Of a stretch of 64,000 nucleotides of DNA, positions 19,719-29,122 are shown one piece after another. Position 1 is the stretch's first letter. Each line of letters begins with the position of its first letter. A model generated the notes under the pieces. It worked only from the letters and a program-made list of their open reading frames with translations. It was not told where the DNA came from and ran no database searches. Position numbers and translations under genes: made by a program. Source of the stretch: Microbacterium sp. AZCO (GTDB taxonomy: Bacteria > Actinomycetota > Actinomycetes > Actinomycetales > Microbacteriaceae); assembly GCF_039614715.1 (NCBI RefSeq), contig NZ_CP154857.1, positions 1,426,001-1,490,000 of the forward strand. Reading direction: 5' to 3'.

Positions 19719-21932
19719 CTATCTCGGGACCTCGAGCTTGGGCGCGGCCGCCGGCACCTCGTCGGCCGACGTCGTCAGCGTCGCCGCGACAGACGCGGCG
19801 ACCGAGTGGTCGGCCTCGATCTCGGGCGCGACGAACTCGCGGAGCAGGACGAGCGCCTTGGCCTGCACGGTGACCGTCGAGCCGGGCTCGATCGGATCGA
19901 AGCCCGCCTGCTCTCCGGCGGTGTCGACGATGATGTCCCAGAGGGGGCTGAAGTCGACCTCGGGGATGTGGAAGTCGACGGGGTCGTCGCCGGCGTTGAG
20001 CAGCACGATGAAGTGGCGGTCGTCGATGGGCTGGCCCCGGCGGTCGCGCTCGCGGATGCCCTTGCCGTTGAGGAAGACGCTGATCGCGCGGCCGAAGCCG
20101 GACTCCCAGTCCTCGGGCTGCATCTGCGATCCGTCCGGACGACCCCACACGATGTCGGGCACGGGTGCGCCCGCCTCGCGGCGGATGGGGCGGCCGTTGA
20201 AGAACCGCTGGCGGCGGAAGGTCGGGTGGTCCTTGCGGATCTTCGCGAGCGCCGCCGCGAACTCGAGGAGCGGCTGGTCGGCCGCCTCCCAGTTGACCCA
20301 CGTGATCTCGTTGTCCTGCGCGTAGCCGTTGTTGTTGCCGCCCTGCGTGCGGCCGAGCTCGTCGCCGTGGAGGAGCATCGGCACGCCCTGGGAGAGCATG
20401 AGCGTCGCGATGAAGTTGCGCTGCTGGCGCGCCCGGATGGTCAGGACGTCGGGATCGTCGGTCGGCCCCTCGACGCCGTGGTTGTTGGAGCGATTGTGCG
20501 ATTCGCCGTCGTTGTTGCCCTCGCCGTTCGCCTCGTTGTGCTTCTCGTTGTACGACACGAGATCGCGCAGCGTGAAGCCGTCGTGGGCGGTGACGAAGTT
20601 GACGGATGCCACAGGCCGGCGTCCCGAGTGCTCGTAGAGGTCGGCCGACCCCGTGAGCCGCGACGCGAACTCGCCGAGCGTCGCCGGCTCGCCCCGCCAG
20701 AAGTCGCGGACGGTGTCGCGGTACTTGCCGTTCCACTCCGTCCACTGGGGCGGGAAGTTGCCGACCTGGTAGCCGCCGGGGCCGATGTCCCACGGCTCGG
20801 CGATGAGCTTGACCTGCGAGACCACCGGATCCTGCTGCACGAGCTCGAAGAAGGTGGCGAGGCGGTCGACGTCGTAGAACTCGCGGGCGAGTGTTGCGGC
20901 GAGGTCGAAGCGGAAGCCGTCGACGTGCATCTCGAGGACCCAGTAGCGCAGCGAGTCCATGATGAGCTGCAGGGCGTGCGGATTGCCGACGTTGAGGCTG
21001 TTCCCCGTGCCGGTGTAGTCGGTGTAGTACCGCTTGTCCTTGTCCTCGAGGCGGTAGTACGCGGCGTTGTCGATGCCGCGCATCGAGAGCGTGGGCCCCA
21101 TGTGGTTGCCCTCGGCCGTGTGGTTGTAGACCACGTCGAGGATGACCTCGATGCCCGCGGCGTGCAGGGCGCGCACCATGCCCTTGAACTCCTGCACCTG
21201 CTGTCCGCGGTCGCCCGTTGCCGAGTAGGTGTTCTGCGGCGCGAGGAAGGCGATGGTGTTGTAGCCCCAGTAGTTGGAGAGGCCCTTCTCCTGAAGGGTC
21301 GAGTCATTCACGAACTGGTGCACCGGCATGAGCTCGATCGCCGTCACGCCGAGCTTCTTCAGGTGCTCGATGACGGCGGGGTGGGCGATCGCGCTGTAGG
21401 TGCCCCGGATCTCCTCGGGGATGAGGGGATGCAGCTTCGTGAGGCCCTTCACGTGCGCCTCGTAGATGAACGTCTCGGAGTACGGCGTCTTCGGGAGGCG
21501 GTCGCCGCCCCAGTCGAAGAAGGGGTTGACGACGACGCCCTTCATCATCGACGACGCGGAGTCGTCGTCGTTGCGGGAGTCGGGCTTGCCGAAGTTGTAC
21601 CCGAACACCGACTGGTTCCATTTGACCTGGCCCTCGACGGCCTTCGCGTAGGGGTCGAGGAGCAGCTTGCTGGCGTTGAACCGCTGGCCCGAGGACGGGT
21701 CGAACCGTCCGTGCACGCGGTAGCCGTAGCGCTGCCCGGGGCCGATGTTCGGGAGATAGGCGTGCCAGACGTAGGCATCGACGTCGCGCAGCTCGACCCG
21801 CGTCTCCTTCCCGCGATCCCCGAAGAGGCATAGCTCGACGCGCTCCGCACCCTCGCTGAACAGCGCGAAATTCGTGCCGTTTCCGTCATAGGTCGCTCCG
21901 AGCGGATACGCGGACCCTGGCCATGCCTGCAC
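19719..21932 (-). CDS. glgX: glycogen debranching enzyme GlgX/TreX
   Basis: GlgX hydrolyses alpha-1,6 branches of glycogen to give the linear chains that TreY uses. The 737-residue protein has the CBM48 domain (YPLGATYDGNGTNFALFSEGAERVELCL), then a GH13 barrel with VILDVVYNHTAEGNHMGPTLS, VDGFRFDLAATLAREF, LIAEPWDIGPGGYQVG and FVTAHDGFTLRDLVSY. The GTG at 21932 follows AGGAGGACTGCAC. It is the first gene of the trehalose operon. A TAGGGT about 31 bases upstream is the probable -10. Confidence 0.96.
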   Translation of the reverse strand: MQAWPGSAYPLGATYDGNGTNFALFSEGAERVELCLFGDRGKETRVELRDVDAYVWHAYLPNIGPGQRYGYRVHGRFDPSSGQRFNASKLLLDPYAKAVEGQVKWNQSVFGYNFGKPDSRNDDDSASSMMKGVVVNPFFDWGGDRLPKTPYSETFIYEAHVKGLTKLHPLIPEEIRGTYSAIAHPAVIEHLKKLGVTAIELMPVHQFVNDSTLQEKGLSNYWGYNTIAFLAPQNTYSATGDRGQQVQEFKGMVRALHAAGIEVILDVVYNHTAEGNHMGPTLSMRGIDNAAYYRLEDKDKRYYTDYTGTGNSLNVGNPHALQLIMDSLRYWVLEMHVDGFRFDLAATLAREFYDVDRLATFFELVQQDPVVSQVKLIAEPWDIGPGGYQVGNFPPQWTEWNGKYRDTVRDFWRGEPATLGEFASRLTGSADLYEHSGRRPVASVNFVTAHDGFTLRDLVSYNEKHNEANGEGNNDGESHNRSNNHGVEGPTDDPDVLTIRARQQRNFIATLMLSQGVPMLLHGDELGRTQGGNNNGYAQDNEITWVNWEAADQPLLEFAAALAKIRKDHPTFRRQRFFNGRPIRREAGAPVPDIVWGRPDGSQMQPEDWESGFGRAISVFLNGKGIRERDRRGQPIDDRHFIVLLNAGDDPVDFHIPEVDFSPLWDIIVDTAGEQAGFDPIEPGSTVTVQAKALVLLREFVAPEIEADHSVAASVAATLTTSADEVPAAAPKLEVPR

Positions 21933-21962
21933 GTGCAGTCCTCCTGGTTCGATGGGAATCCC

Positions 21963-21968
21963 ACCCTA
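21963..21968 (-). promoter_or_regulatory. candidate -10 of glgX-treY-treZ
   Basis: The minus strand reads TAGGGT. It places the transcript start about 24 bases before the glgX GTG, leaving room for the AGGAGGA ribosome site. No convincing -35 is seen. Confidence 0.45.
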
Positions 21969-22039
21969 GTGGAGCGCGAAAACCGTCCATCGGCCCTTGC
22001 GCGGGCTCCCGAGGTGTGATGAGGAATGCGGCGGAAGCG

Positions 22040-23470
22040 TCAGCCGAGGACTTCGCTGCCGCCCGTGCCGACGATGTGCACGCGCACGTTGTTGGTGGAG
22101 CCCGCGATCCCGGGAGGCGCCCCTGCCGTCACGACGACGCGATCGCCGCGCTCGGCGAGGTGGCTGGACAGGAGCGTCTCGTCGAGGATCGACATCAGCT
22201 CGTCCGTCGTGTCGCCGCGCTCGACGAGGAACGTGTCGACGCCCCACAGCAGCGCGTTCCGGGATCTCGTCGAGGGGAGGTCGGTGAAGGCGAGGATCGG
22301 CACGCGATCGCGCAGGCGCGACATCCTCCTGGCCGAATCGCCCGACTGGCTGAAGACGCAGACGTATCTCGCATCGACGAAGTCGGCGATGCTCTTCGCG
22401 GCCAGCGTCATCGCACCGCCCTGCGTGCGGGGCTTCGTGCCGAGGGGCGGTATGCGCTCGAGGCCTTGCTCCTCGGTCGAGGCGATGACGCGCGCCATGG
22501 TCTCGACGACCGTGACCGGGTGGGCGCCGACGCTCGTCTCGCCCGACAGCATGACGGCATCCGCGCCGTCCAGCACGGCGTTCGCGACGTCGGACGTCTC
22601 TGCGCGCGTCGGGACGGGATTGTGGATCATCGACTCGAGCATCTGCGTCGCGACGATCACCGGCTTGGCCCAGCGGCGCGCGAGCTCGATCGCGTGCTTC
22701 TGCACGATCGGCACGGCCTCCAGCGGCAGCTCGACGCCGAGGTCGCCCCGCGCCACCATGACGCCGTCGAAGGCGTCGATGATCTCCTGCAGGTGCTCGA
22801 CCGCCTCCGGCTTCTCGATCTTCGCGATGATCGGGACGCGGCGATCCTCCTCCGCCATGATGACGCGAGCGCGCTGGACGTCCTTGGGATCGCGCACGAA
22901 GGACAGCGCGATCATGTCGGCGCCGAGCCGAAGCGCCCAGCGCAGGTCGGCCTCGTCCTTCTCGCTGAGCGCGGCGGCGCTCACGGCGATGCCGGGGAGG
23001 TTGATGCCCTTGTTGTTCGACACGGCGCCGCCCACAAGCACCTCGGTGCGCACGCGCACACCGTCGGTCTCGACCACGCGCACGCGCACCTTGCCGTCGT
23101 CGATGAGGAGGATGTCGCCCTCCGAGACGTCCTTCGCGAGCTGGGGGAAGGTGGTGCCGACGAGCTCCTTCGTGCCGGGGACGTCCTCCGTCGTGATCGT
23201 GAAGATGTCGCCGGGCTCGAGCACATGCGGCCCGTCGGCGAATCGCGCGAGCCGGATCTTCGGGCCCTGCAGGTCGACGAGCACCCCGACGGCGCGACCC
23301 GTCGCGTCGCTCGCACGCCGGACGTGCGCGTAGGCCTGCTCGTGCACGGCGTAGTCGCCGTGGCTGCGGTTCAGGCGCGCGACGTCGAGCCCCGCGCGCA
23401 CGAGCGCCTCGACGGTCTCGTAGCTCTCGGTGGACGGCCCCAGGGTGGCGACGATCTTCGCACGACGCAT
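22040..23470 (-). CDS. pyk: pyruvate kinase
   Basis: Pyk makes pyruvate and ATP from PEP and ADP. The 476-residue protein has RRAKIVATLGPSTES at the start, ARLNRSHGDYAVH, VLVDLQGPKIRLARF, SFVRDPKDV, the signature IIAKIEKPEAVEHL, MVARGDLGVELP and ATQMLESMIHNPVPTRAETSDVANAVLDG, and the C-terminal regulatory domain. The ATG at 23470 has AAGGAGCG upstream. It is divergent from nirB; the 231-base spacer holds the nir regulatory sites. Confidence 0.97.
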   Translation of the reverse strand: MRRAKIVATLGPSTESYETVEALVRAGLDVARLNRSHGDYAVHEQAYAHVRRASDATGRAVGVLVDLQGPKIRLARFADGPHVLEPGDIFTITTEDVPGTKELVGTTFPQLAKDVSEGDILLIDDGKVRVRVVETDGVRVRTEVLVGGAVSNNKGINLPGIAVSAAALSEKDEADLRWALRLGADMIALSFVRDPKDVQRARVIMAEEDRRVPIIAKIEKPEAVEHLQEIIDAFDGVMVARGDLGVELPLEAVPIVQKHAIELARRWAKPVIVATQMLESMIHNPVPTRAETSDVANAVLDGADAVMLSGETSVGAHPVTVVETMARVIASTEEQGLERIPPLGTKPRTQGGAMTLAAKSIADFVDARYVCVFSQSGDSARRMSRLRDRVPILAFTDLPSTRSRNALLWGVDTFLVERGDTTDELMSILDETLLSSHLAERGDRVVVTAGAPPGIAGSTNNVRVHIVGTGGSEVLG

Positions 23471-23525
23471 GGGCGCTCCTTCTGTCGGGTGATGGCCAGT
23501 CTTGCTCATCGACGGGTGGGCGTGG

Positions 23526-23541
23526 GTTTCCCCTCGGTAAC
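23526..23541 (-). promoter_or_regulatory. GlnR-type half box GTTAC-N6-GAAAC
   Basis: On the minus strand GTTAC, six bases, GAAAC. This equals one a-site/b-site unit of the published actinobacterial GlnR consensus (GTNAC-N6-GAAAC). It lies between pyk and nirB, 160 bases before the nirB start. Binding is not shown by sequence alone. Confidence 0.5.
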
Positions 23542-23622
23542 GCTCGCGTATCCGGCCGGGGACCGCCAGGCCGCGTTCTCACATCGGCGTCGTCCTGGAC
23601 GTGAGAGAAACGTTCGATCGGA

Positions 23623-23666
23623 GTAACGGAAGCCGGACGGGCGGCGAAACACCGCGCTCCTACCGT
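23623..23666 (+). promoter_or_regulatory. nirB promoter with GTAAC-N18-GAAAC
   Basis: GTAAC at 23623-23627, GAAAC at 23646-23650, then ten bases and a -10-like TACCGT at 23661-23666. The same arrangement with identical spacing lies upstream of narK and, with one changed base, of the nitrate reductase gene. A further GAAAC lies at 23607-23611. The elements resemble GlnR a- and b-sites, but their spacing differs from the classical one. Confidence 0.6.
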
Positions 23667-23701
23667 GGCGATCACCGAGGACCCCGTCGATCGGAGACCC
23701 C

Positions 23702-26386
23702 ATGACCGAGCACCACTCCCGACCCGCCCGCTCCGGCGCGGAGCTCGTCGACAAACCGAAACATGGCGCTGACGGCGGCGCAACACAGCCCGCGTACGGT
23801 GACGCCATGAGCACCACCGTCGAACCCGACGCGCACGTCGTGGTCGTCGGAGCCGGCATGGTCGCGCATCGCTTCGTCGAGAGCCTGCTCTCGAGGGCGG
23901 GTGACGACCTTCGCGTGACGCTCATCGGCGAGGAGCCGCGGCATCCCTATGACCGCGTGGGCCTCACCGGATTCTTCGCGGGTGCGAGCGCCGACGACCT
24001 CAGCCTGGACCGCACGGTGCTCGACGATGCGCGTGTCCAGTTCCTCAGCGGCGACGCCGTGACGCGCATCGACCGCACGGCGCGGCGCGTGCGCACGGCG
24101 AGCGGTCGCGAGGTCGACTACGACCGTCTCGTGCTTGCGACCGGGTCGTACGCGGCGCGACTCGCGGTGGACGGCTTCGGACACGAGGGATGCTTCGTCT
24201 ACCGCACCCTCGACGACGTCGAGCGGCTGCGCGCGTTCGTGTCCGCCCGGTCGCGCGAGTTGGGCCGCCCGCTCACCGGCATGGTGATCGGCGGCGGCCT
24301 CCTCGGTCTCGAAGCAGCGGGCGCCCTGCAGGGCCTCGACGTCGCGTGCACCGTCGTGCAGTCGTCGGACCGCCTCATGTCGGCGCAGCTCGACCTGCCC
24401 GGCGGCAACGCCCTGCGCCGCCTGATCGAGTCCCGCGGAATCATGGTCAAGACCGACTCGATCACGACGCGCCTCGACGCCGACCGCGCGGGCAAGGTCG
24501 TCGGGCTCGAGTTCCGCTCGGGCGACTACGCCCCGGCCGACGTCGTGGTCTTCACGGTCGGCGTTCGCCCGCGCGACGAGCTGGCTCGGGATGCCTCCCT
24601 CGACGTCCACCCCCGCGGCGGCGTGCTCATCGACGCCGAGTGCCGCACGTCCGACCCCCTCATCCTCGCGATCGGCGAAGTCGCCAACTTCGACGGGCTC
24701 TGCGTCGGACTCGTCGCGCCGGGCTACGCCATGGCGGAGGTCGCGGCGACGCGCCTGCTCGGGGGCGAAGCATCCTTCCCCGGCTACGACCTCTCGACCA
24801 AGCTCAAGCTCAGCGGAGTGGACGTCGCGAGCTTCGGGGACGCCTTCGCCGAGACGCCGGGAGCGCTCGACGTCGTCTACGCCGACCCCGTGGCGGGCGT
24901 GTACAAGAAGCTCGTGCTCTCCGACGACGCCAAGACGCTGCTCGGGGGCATCCTCGTCGGCGACGCCTCGGCGTACGGCTCGCTGCGCCCGCTCGTGGGC
25001 GGCGCGCTCGGCGGAGACCCCGCCGCGTACCTCATGCCCGAGGGCGGCGTCGCCGCGCCGACGGGCGAGCTGCCCGACGAGGCCCTGGTCTGCTCCTGCA
25101 ACAGCGTCACGGCGGGGACGATCCGCCACGCCGTGCACGATGAGGGATGCTCGGACGTCGCGGCGATCAAGTCGTGCACGAAGGCCGGGGCCGCCTGCGG
25201 CTCGTGCGTCATGATGATCAAGAAGATCGTCGGCACCGAGCTCGCGAAGTCCGGCGCGGCGCTGAGCAACGCGCTGTGCGAGCACTTCGACATGTCGCGG
25301 CGCCAGCTCTTCGACGCCGTCCGCGTCTCGGGCCTGACCACCTTCAGCGCGGTCATCGACCGGTTCGGCGTGGGCCGCGGCTGCGACATCTGCAAGCCGG
25401 CTCTCGCGAGCATCCTCGCGACGCTCACCGGCACCCACGTGCTCGACGGCGAGAACGCGACGCTGCAGGACACCAACGACCACGTCATGGCGAACCTGCA
25501 GAAGGACGGCAGCTACTCCGTCGTGCCCCGCATCCCGGGCGGCGAGATCACGCCCGAGGGGCTTCTCGTAATCGGCCAGGTCGCGAAGGACTTCAACCTG
25601 TACACGAAGATCACGGGCGGCCAGCGCATCGACATGTTCGGGGCGCGGCTCGAGCAGCTGCCCGACATCTGGAAGCGGCTCGTCGATGCCGGATTCGAGT
25701 CGGGGCACGCCTACGGCAAGTCCCTGCGCACGGTGAAGAGCTGCGTCGGCTCGACGTGGTGCCGCTACGGCGTGCAGGACTCGGTCGGCATGGCGGTGCA
25801 GCTCGAGCTGCGCTACCGGGGCCTCCGGTCGCCGCACAAGCTCAAGCTCGGCGTGTCCGGCTGCGCGCGCGAGTGCGCCGAGGCCCGCGGCAAGGACGTC
25901 GGCGTCATCGCCACCGAGGCCGGCTGGAACATGTACGTCGGCGGCAACGGCGGCTTCACCCCGCGCCACGCCGTGCTGCTCGCCGAGGGGCTGAGCGACG
26001 ACGAGCTGCTCACGGCGATCGACCGGTTCCTGATGTACTACATCTTCACCGCCGACCGTCTGCAGCGTACGGCGCCCTGGTTCGAAGACCTCGACGGCGG
26101 CATCGAGGGGCTCCGGGCGGTCATCTTCGAGGACAGCCTCGGCCTCTGCGCCGACCTGGACGCCGCGATGGCGGCGCACATCGGCGCCTACGAGGACGAG
26201 TGGAAGGCGACGATCGAGGATCCCGAGAAGCTCCGCCGGTTCGCCTCGTTCGTCAACGCGCCGACGACGCCCGACCCCTCGCTCGCCTACACGGTCGAGC
26301 GAGGGCAGCCCCGCCCCGCGACGCCCGAGGAGCGCGACGACAGCCGCGTGCTCATCGCGGGCACGACCCTGGAGGTGCGTCGATGA
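23702..26386 (+). CDS. nirB: assimilatory nitrite reductase [NAD(P)H] large subunit
   Basis: NirB reduces nitrite to ammonium with six electrons from NAD(P)H. The 894-residue protein has an FAD/NAD(P) oxidoreductase domain (VVVVGAGMVAHRFVESLL near residue 45; IGGGLLGLEAAGAL), a BFD-type [2Fe-2S] domain (VCSCNSVTAGTIRHAV, AGAACGSC at about 463-505), a ferredoxin-like half domain, and the siroheme/[4Fe-4S] site (VKSCVGSTWCRYG and GVSGCARECAEA). The ATG at 23702 has a GGAG site; an ATG 35 codons later, with no clear site, is the alternative. Its stop overlaps nirD by four bases. Confidence 0.96.
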   Translation: MTEHHSRPARSGAELVDKPKHGADGGATQPAYGDAMSTTVEPDAHVVVVGAGMVAHRFVESLLSRAGDDLRVTLIGEEPRHPYDRVGLTGFFAGASADDLSLDRTVLDDARVQFLSGDAVTRIDRTARRVRTASGREVDYDRLVLATGSYAARLAVDGFGHEGCFVYRTLDDVERLRAFVSARSRELGRPLTGMVIGGGLLGLEAAGALQGLDVACTVVQSSDRLMSAQLDLPGGNALRRLIESRGIMVKTDSITTRLDADRAGKVVGLEFRSGDYAPADVVVFTVGVRPRDELARDASLDVHPRGGVLIDAECRTSDPLILAIGEVANFDGLCVGLVAPGYAMAEVAATRLLGGEASFPGYDLSTKLKLSGVDVASFGDAFAETPGALDVVYADPVAGVYKKLVLSDDAKTLLGGILVGDASAYGSLRPLVGGALGGDPAAYLMPEGGVAAPTGELPDEALVCSCNSVTAGTIRHAVHDEGCSDVAAIKSCTKAGAACGSCVMMIKKIVGTELAKSGAALSNALCEHFDMSRRQLFDAVRVSGLTTFSAVIDRFGVGRGCDICKPALASILATLTGTHVLDGENATLQDTNDHVMANLQKDGSYSVVPRIPGGEITPEGLLVIGQVAKDFNLYTKITGGQRIDMFGARLEQLPDIWKRLVDAGFESGHAYGKSLRTVKSCVGSTWCRYGVQDSVGMAVQLELRYRGLRSPHKLKLGVSGCARECAEARGKDVGVIATEAGWNMYVGGNGGFTPRHAVLLAEGLSDDELLTAIDRFLMYYIFTADRLQRTAPWFEDLDGGIEGLRAVIFEDSLGLCADLDAAMAAHIGAYEDEWKATIEDPEKLRRFASFVNAPTTPDPSLAYTVERGQPRPATPEERDDSRVLIAGTTLEVRR

Positions 26387-26751
26387 CACTCGTAGAGGAT
26401 CCCGTGACGGATGCCGTGACGTGGGTGCGGATCTGCGCGCTGAGCGATCTCGAGGTCGAGCGCGGGCGCGCCGCCCTCGTCGGCGAGGCGCAGGTCGCCC
26501 TCTTCCTCACGCACGGCGGACGCGTGTACGCGGTCTCGAACCTCGACCCGTACAGCGGGGCGCACGTCATCTCGCGCGGCATCGTCGGCACCAGGCAGGA
26601 TGTCCCGACCGTGGCGTCGCCGATGTACAAGCAGGTGTTCGACCTCCGCACGGGAGCGTGCCTCGACTCCCAGGGCAAGGACCCGGTCTCCCTGGCCGTG
26701 TGGCCCGTCGCCGTGCGCGACGACGATGTCTACCTCAAGGAGGTCTCATGA
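26383..26751 (+). CDS. nirD: nitrite reductase small subunit (Rieske-like)
   Basis: A 122-residue NirD. It has the Rieske-like fold sequence AVSNLDPYSGAHVISRGIVG and PMYKQVFDLRTGACLDSQGKDP, but it lacks the two Cys-x-His motifs of a true Rieske protein. That is normal for bacterial NirD, which is thought to support NirB structurally. The ATG overlaps the nirB stop (ATGA) and its stop overlaps cysG (ATGA), so translation is coupled along nirB-nirD-cysG-nnaR. Confidence 0.95.
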   Translation: MTLVEDPVTDAVTWVRICALSDLEVERGRAALVGEAQVALFLTHGGRVYAVSNLDPYSGAHVISRGIVGTRQDVPTVASPMYKQVFDLRTGACLDSQGKDPVSLAVWPVAVRDDDVYLKEVS

Positions 26752-27980
26752 CGACGATGCTGGGTGTCTCGCTGGCCGGTCGCGATGTCGTGATGGTCGG
26801 CGGCGGACCGGTCGCGGCACGGCGGATGCGCCGCTTCCTGGATGACGGAGCGATCGTGCGGGTCATCGCGCCGGAACTCTCCGACGAGGTCCGCGAGCTC
26901 GTCGACGAGCACGGACTCGAGTGGATCCCGCGGGCCGCCGAGCCGGACGATGTCGACGGCGCGTGGCTCGTGCACACGGCCACGGGCGATGGCCGCGCCG
27001 ACGCCGGGATCGCGGCAGCGTGCGAACGCCGACGCATCCTGTGCGTCAACGCCTCCGACGGCGCCCACGGGTCGGCCCGGCTCACCGCCGAGACCCGCGC
27101 CGGCGACGTGCTCGTGGGCGTCGTGTCCGACGCGGGCGTGGACCCCCGCCGGGCGGGACGCCTGCGCGACGCCATCGCGGGGATGCTGCGCGAGGGACGC
27201 CTTCCTCTGCGGCGGCGCCGCGCGACCGCAGCGGGGCGGGTGGACCTCGTGGGCGGAGGTCCCGGCCCCGTCGACCTGCTGACGGTCCGCGGCCGGCGTC
27301 TCCTCGCGGAGGCCGACGTGGTCGTCGCCGATCGACTCGGCCCGACCGACGTCCTCTCCGAGCTCGATTCCGACGTCGAGGTGATCGACGTCGGCAAGCG
27401 CCCGGGTCACCATCCCGTGCCGCAGGACGAGATCAACCGCATCATCGTCGCGCACGCCCAGGCGGGCAGACGCGTCGTCCGTCTCAAGGGCGGTGACCCC
27501 TTCGTCTACGGGCGCGGCGGCGAGGAGGTCGCCGCCTGTCTCGCCGCGGGTGTGCCGGTCGACGTCGTTCCGGGCCTCACGAGCGTCGTGTCGGTGCCGC
27601 AGGCAGCCGGCATCCCCGTGACCCATCGCGGAGTCGCCGCGGGCGTCCACGTCGTGAACGGGCAGGCGGAGCCGACGCCGGCGACCGCCGCGGCCCTCGC
27701 CGATCCCGCCGTCACGACCGTCGTGCTCATGGGCGTCGCGGGTCTCCCCCGACTCGTCGAGACGGCGTTCGCGGGCGGTGCTCCCGCCGACAAGCCGGTC
27801 GCGATCGTCGAGAACGGTCACACCCCCCACCAGCGCACGACGCGCACGACGCTCGCTCACGCCGCCGCCGACGCCGCCGCCGCCGGCGTCCGCAACCCCG
27901 CGGTCATCGTCGTCGGCGACGTCGCGCGCGCCGACCTGCTGCTCCCCGCGGGACTGATGGCGGGCGACATCCGCCAGTGA
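26748..27980 (+). CDS. cysG: siroheme synthase (CysG-type fusion)
   Basis: The 410-residue protein combines two activities that make siroheme for NirB. Residues 1 to about 150 are the precorrin-2 dehydrogenase/ferrochelatase domain (GRDVVMVGGGPVAARRMRRFLDDGA). Residues about 163-410 are uroporphyrinogen-III C-methyltransferase (VDLVGGGPGPVDLLTVRG, DVGKRPGHHPVPQDEIN, RLKGGDPFVYGRGGEE, PVTHRGVAAGVHVV). The N-terminal half is shorter than in E. coli CysG. A strong AAGGAGG site precedes the ATG, which overlaps the nirD stop. Confidence 0.95.
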   Translation: MTTMLGVSLAGRDVVMVGGGPVAARRMRRFLDDGAIVRVIAPELSDEVRELVDEHGLEWIPRAAEPDDVDGAWLVHTATGDGRADAGIAAACERRRILCVNASDGAHGSARLTAETRAGDVLVGVVSDAGVDPRRAGRLRDAIAGMLREGRLPLRRRRATAAGRVDLVGGGPGPVDLLTVRGRRLLAEADVVVADRLGPTDVLSELDSDVEVIDVGKRPGHHPVPQDEINRIIVAHAQAGRRVVRLKGGDPFVYGRGGEEVAACLAAGVPVDVVPGLTSVVSVPQAAGIPVTHRGVAAGVHVVNGQAEPTPATAAALADPAVTTVVLMGVAGLPRLVETAFAGGAPADKPVAIVENGHTPHQRTTRTTLAHAAADAAAAGVRNPAVIVVGDVARADLLLPAGLMAGDIRQ

Positions 27981-29122
27981 CCGACCCGATCCGCCCCGCT
28001 CTCTCGGCAGCCCTCGACGGCTGCACGATCGTCATCGCCGTCGATCGGCGCTCCGGCGAGCTCGCCGCCGCGCTCGAGCGCCATGGCGCGACGGTCCGGC
28101 ACGCCCCGGCGCTGACGATCGTGCCGCACATCGACGACGAGGCGCTCATCGCCCGCACGCGAGAGCTCATCGAGACCCCGCCCGATGTCGTGGTCGTGAC
28201 GACGGGTGTCGGCTTCCGGGGGTGGATGGAGGCGGCCGATGAGGCGGGCCTCCTCGACGACCTGCACGCCGCCTTCGCCCGCGCGCAGATCGTCGCGCGC
28301 GGGCCGAAGGCGCGCGGCGCGATCCAGCAGGCGGGGCTCACGGCCGACTGGGTCGCCGAGTCGGAGACCTCGGCCGAGCTCGGTGAGTTCCTCCTGGCCG
28401 AGGGGGTCGCCGGCCGTCGCATCGCCGTGCAGCACCACGGCTCGGGAGCCGACGGCCTCGACGAGCTGTTCGAGGGCGACGGCGCCGACGTCGTGAGTCT
28501 CACCGTCTACCGCTGGGGCCCTCCGCCCGACCCCGAGGTCGTCCGGCGCTCCGTCGTCTCGGCGGGGTCCGGAGAAGTCGACGCCGTGCTCTTCACGTCG
28601 GCGCCCGGCGCGTATGAATGGGTCGCCGCCGCGCGGCGCGAAGGCGTGCTCGGCGACATCCGCGAGCTCGTCCGCACCGGACGCGTGCTTCTCGCCGCGG
28701 TCGGCCCCATCACGGCGGGACCGCTCGAGGAGGTCGGCCTCGACCCGCTCGTCGCCGACCGCGGCCGACTCGGCTCGCTCGTGCGCGCTGTCGTCACGCA
28801 CTTCGGCGGAGGGCGGATGCCCGCCCGCGAGACGCCGGCCGGCCGGCTCGAGCTGCGCAGCGGCGGCGCCGTGCTCGAGGGCCGGTTCATCCCCCTCTCC
28901 CGCACCGGCGCGGACGTGCTCGGCGTGCTGTTCGACGCCGACGGCTCGGTCGTGACCCGCGCCGATCTGCAGTGCGCCCTGCCCCGCTCGGGCGACAACA
29001 CGCACGCGGTCGAGATGGCCGTCGCCCGGGTGCGCGAGGCGCTGGGCGTGCCCGACCTCATCAAGACGGTCGTCAAGCGCGGCTACCGCCTCAACGTGCT
29101 CGAACCGAGCCCCGCCGGCTAG
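27977..29122 (+). CDS. nnaR: HemD-like/winged-helix regulator of nitrate assimilation
   Basis: A 381-residue fusion. Residues 1 to about 265 are a uroporphyrinogen-III synthase (HemD) fold ([53 protein letters not shown]). Residues about 285-378 are an OmpR/PhoB-type winged helix ([44 protein letters not shown]). This architecture is that of NnaR, a regulator that acts with GlnR on nitrate/nitrite genes in Streptomyces and mycobacteria. The HemD domain may be a sensor or may be active. GTG start overlaps cysG (GTGA). Its TAG stop shares CTAG with the converging trmD stop. Confidence 0.85.
   Translation: MTDPIRPALSAALDGCTIVIAVDRRSGELAAALERHGATVRHAPALTIVPHIDDEALIARTRELIETPPDVVVVTTGVGFRGWMEAADEAGLLDDLHAAFARAQIVARGPKARGAIQQAGLTADWVAESETSAELGEFLLAEGVAGRRIAVQHHGSGADGLDELFEGDGADVVSLTVYRWGPPPDPEVVRRSVVSAGSGEVDAVLFTSAPGAYEWVAAARREGVLGDIRELVRTGRVLLAAVGPITAGPLEEVGLDPLVADRGRLGSLVRAVVTHFGGGRMPARETPAGRLELRSGGAVLEGRFIPLSRTGADVLGVLFDADGSVVTRADLQCALPRSGDNTHAVEMAVARVREALGVPDLIKTVVKRGYRLNVLEPSPAG

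Noticed and set aside
23672..26389. A 905-codon open frame antisense to nirB
   Set aside because: It is the mirror of a GC-rich nirB reading frame. Its composition (Arg/Asp/Ala/His) matches antisense shadows and it has no recognisable domain.
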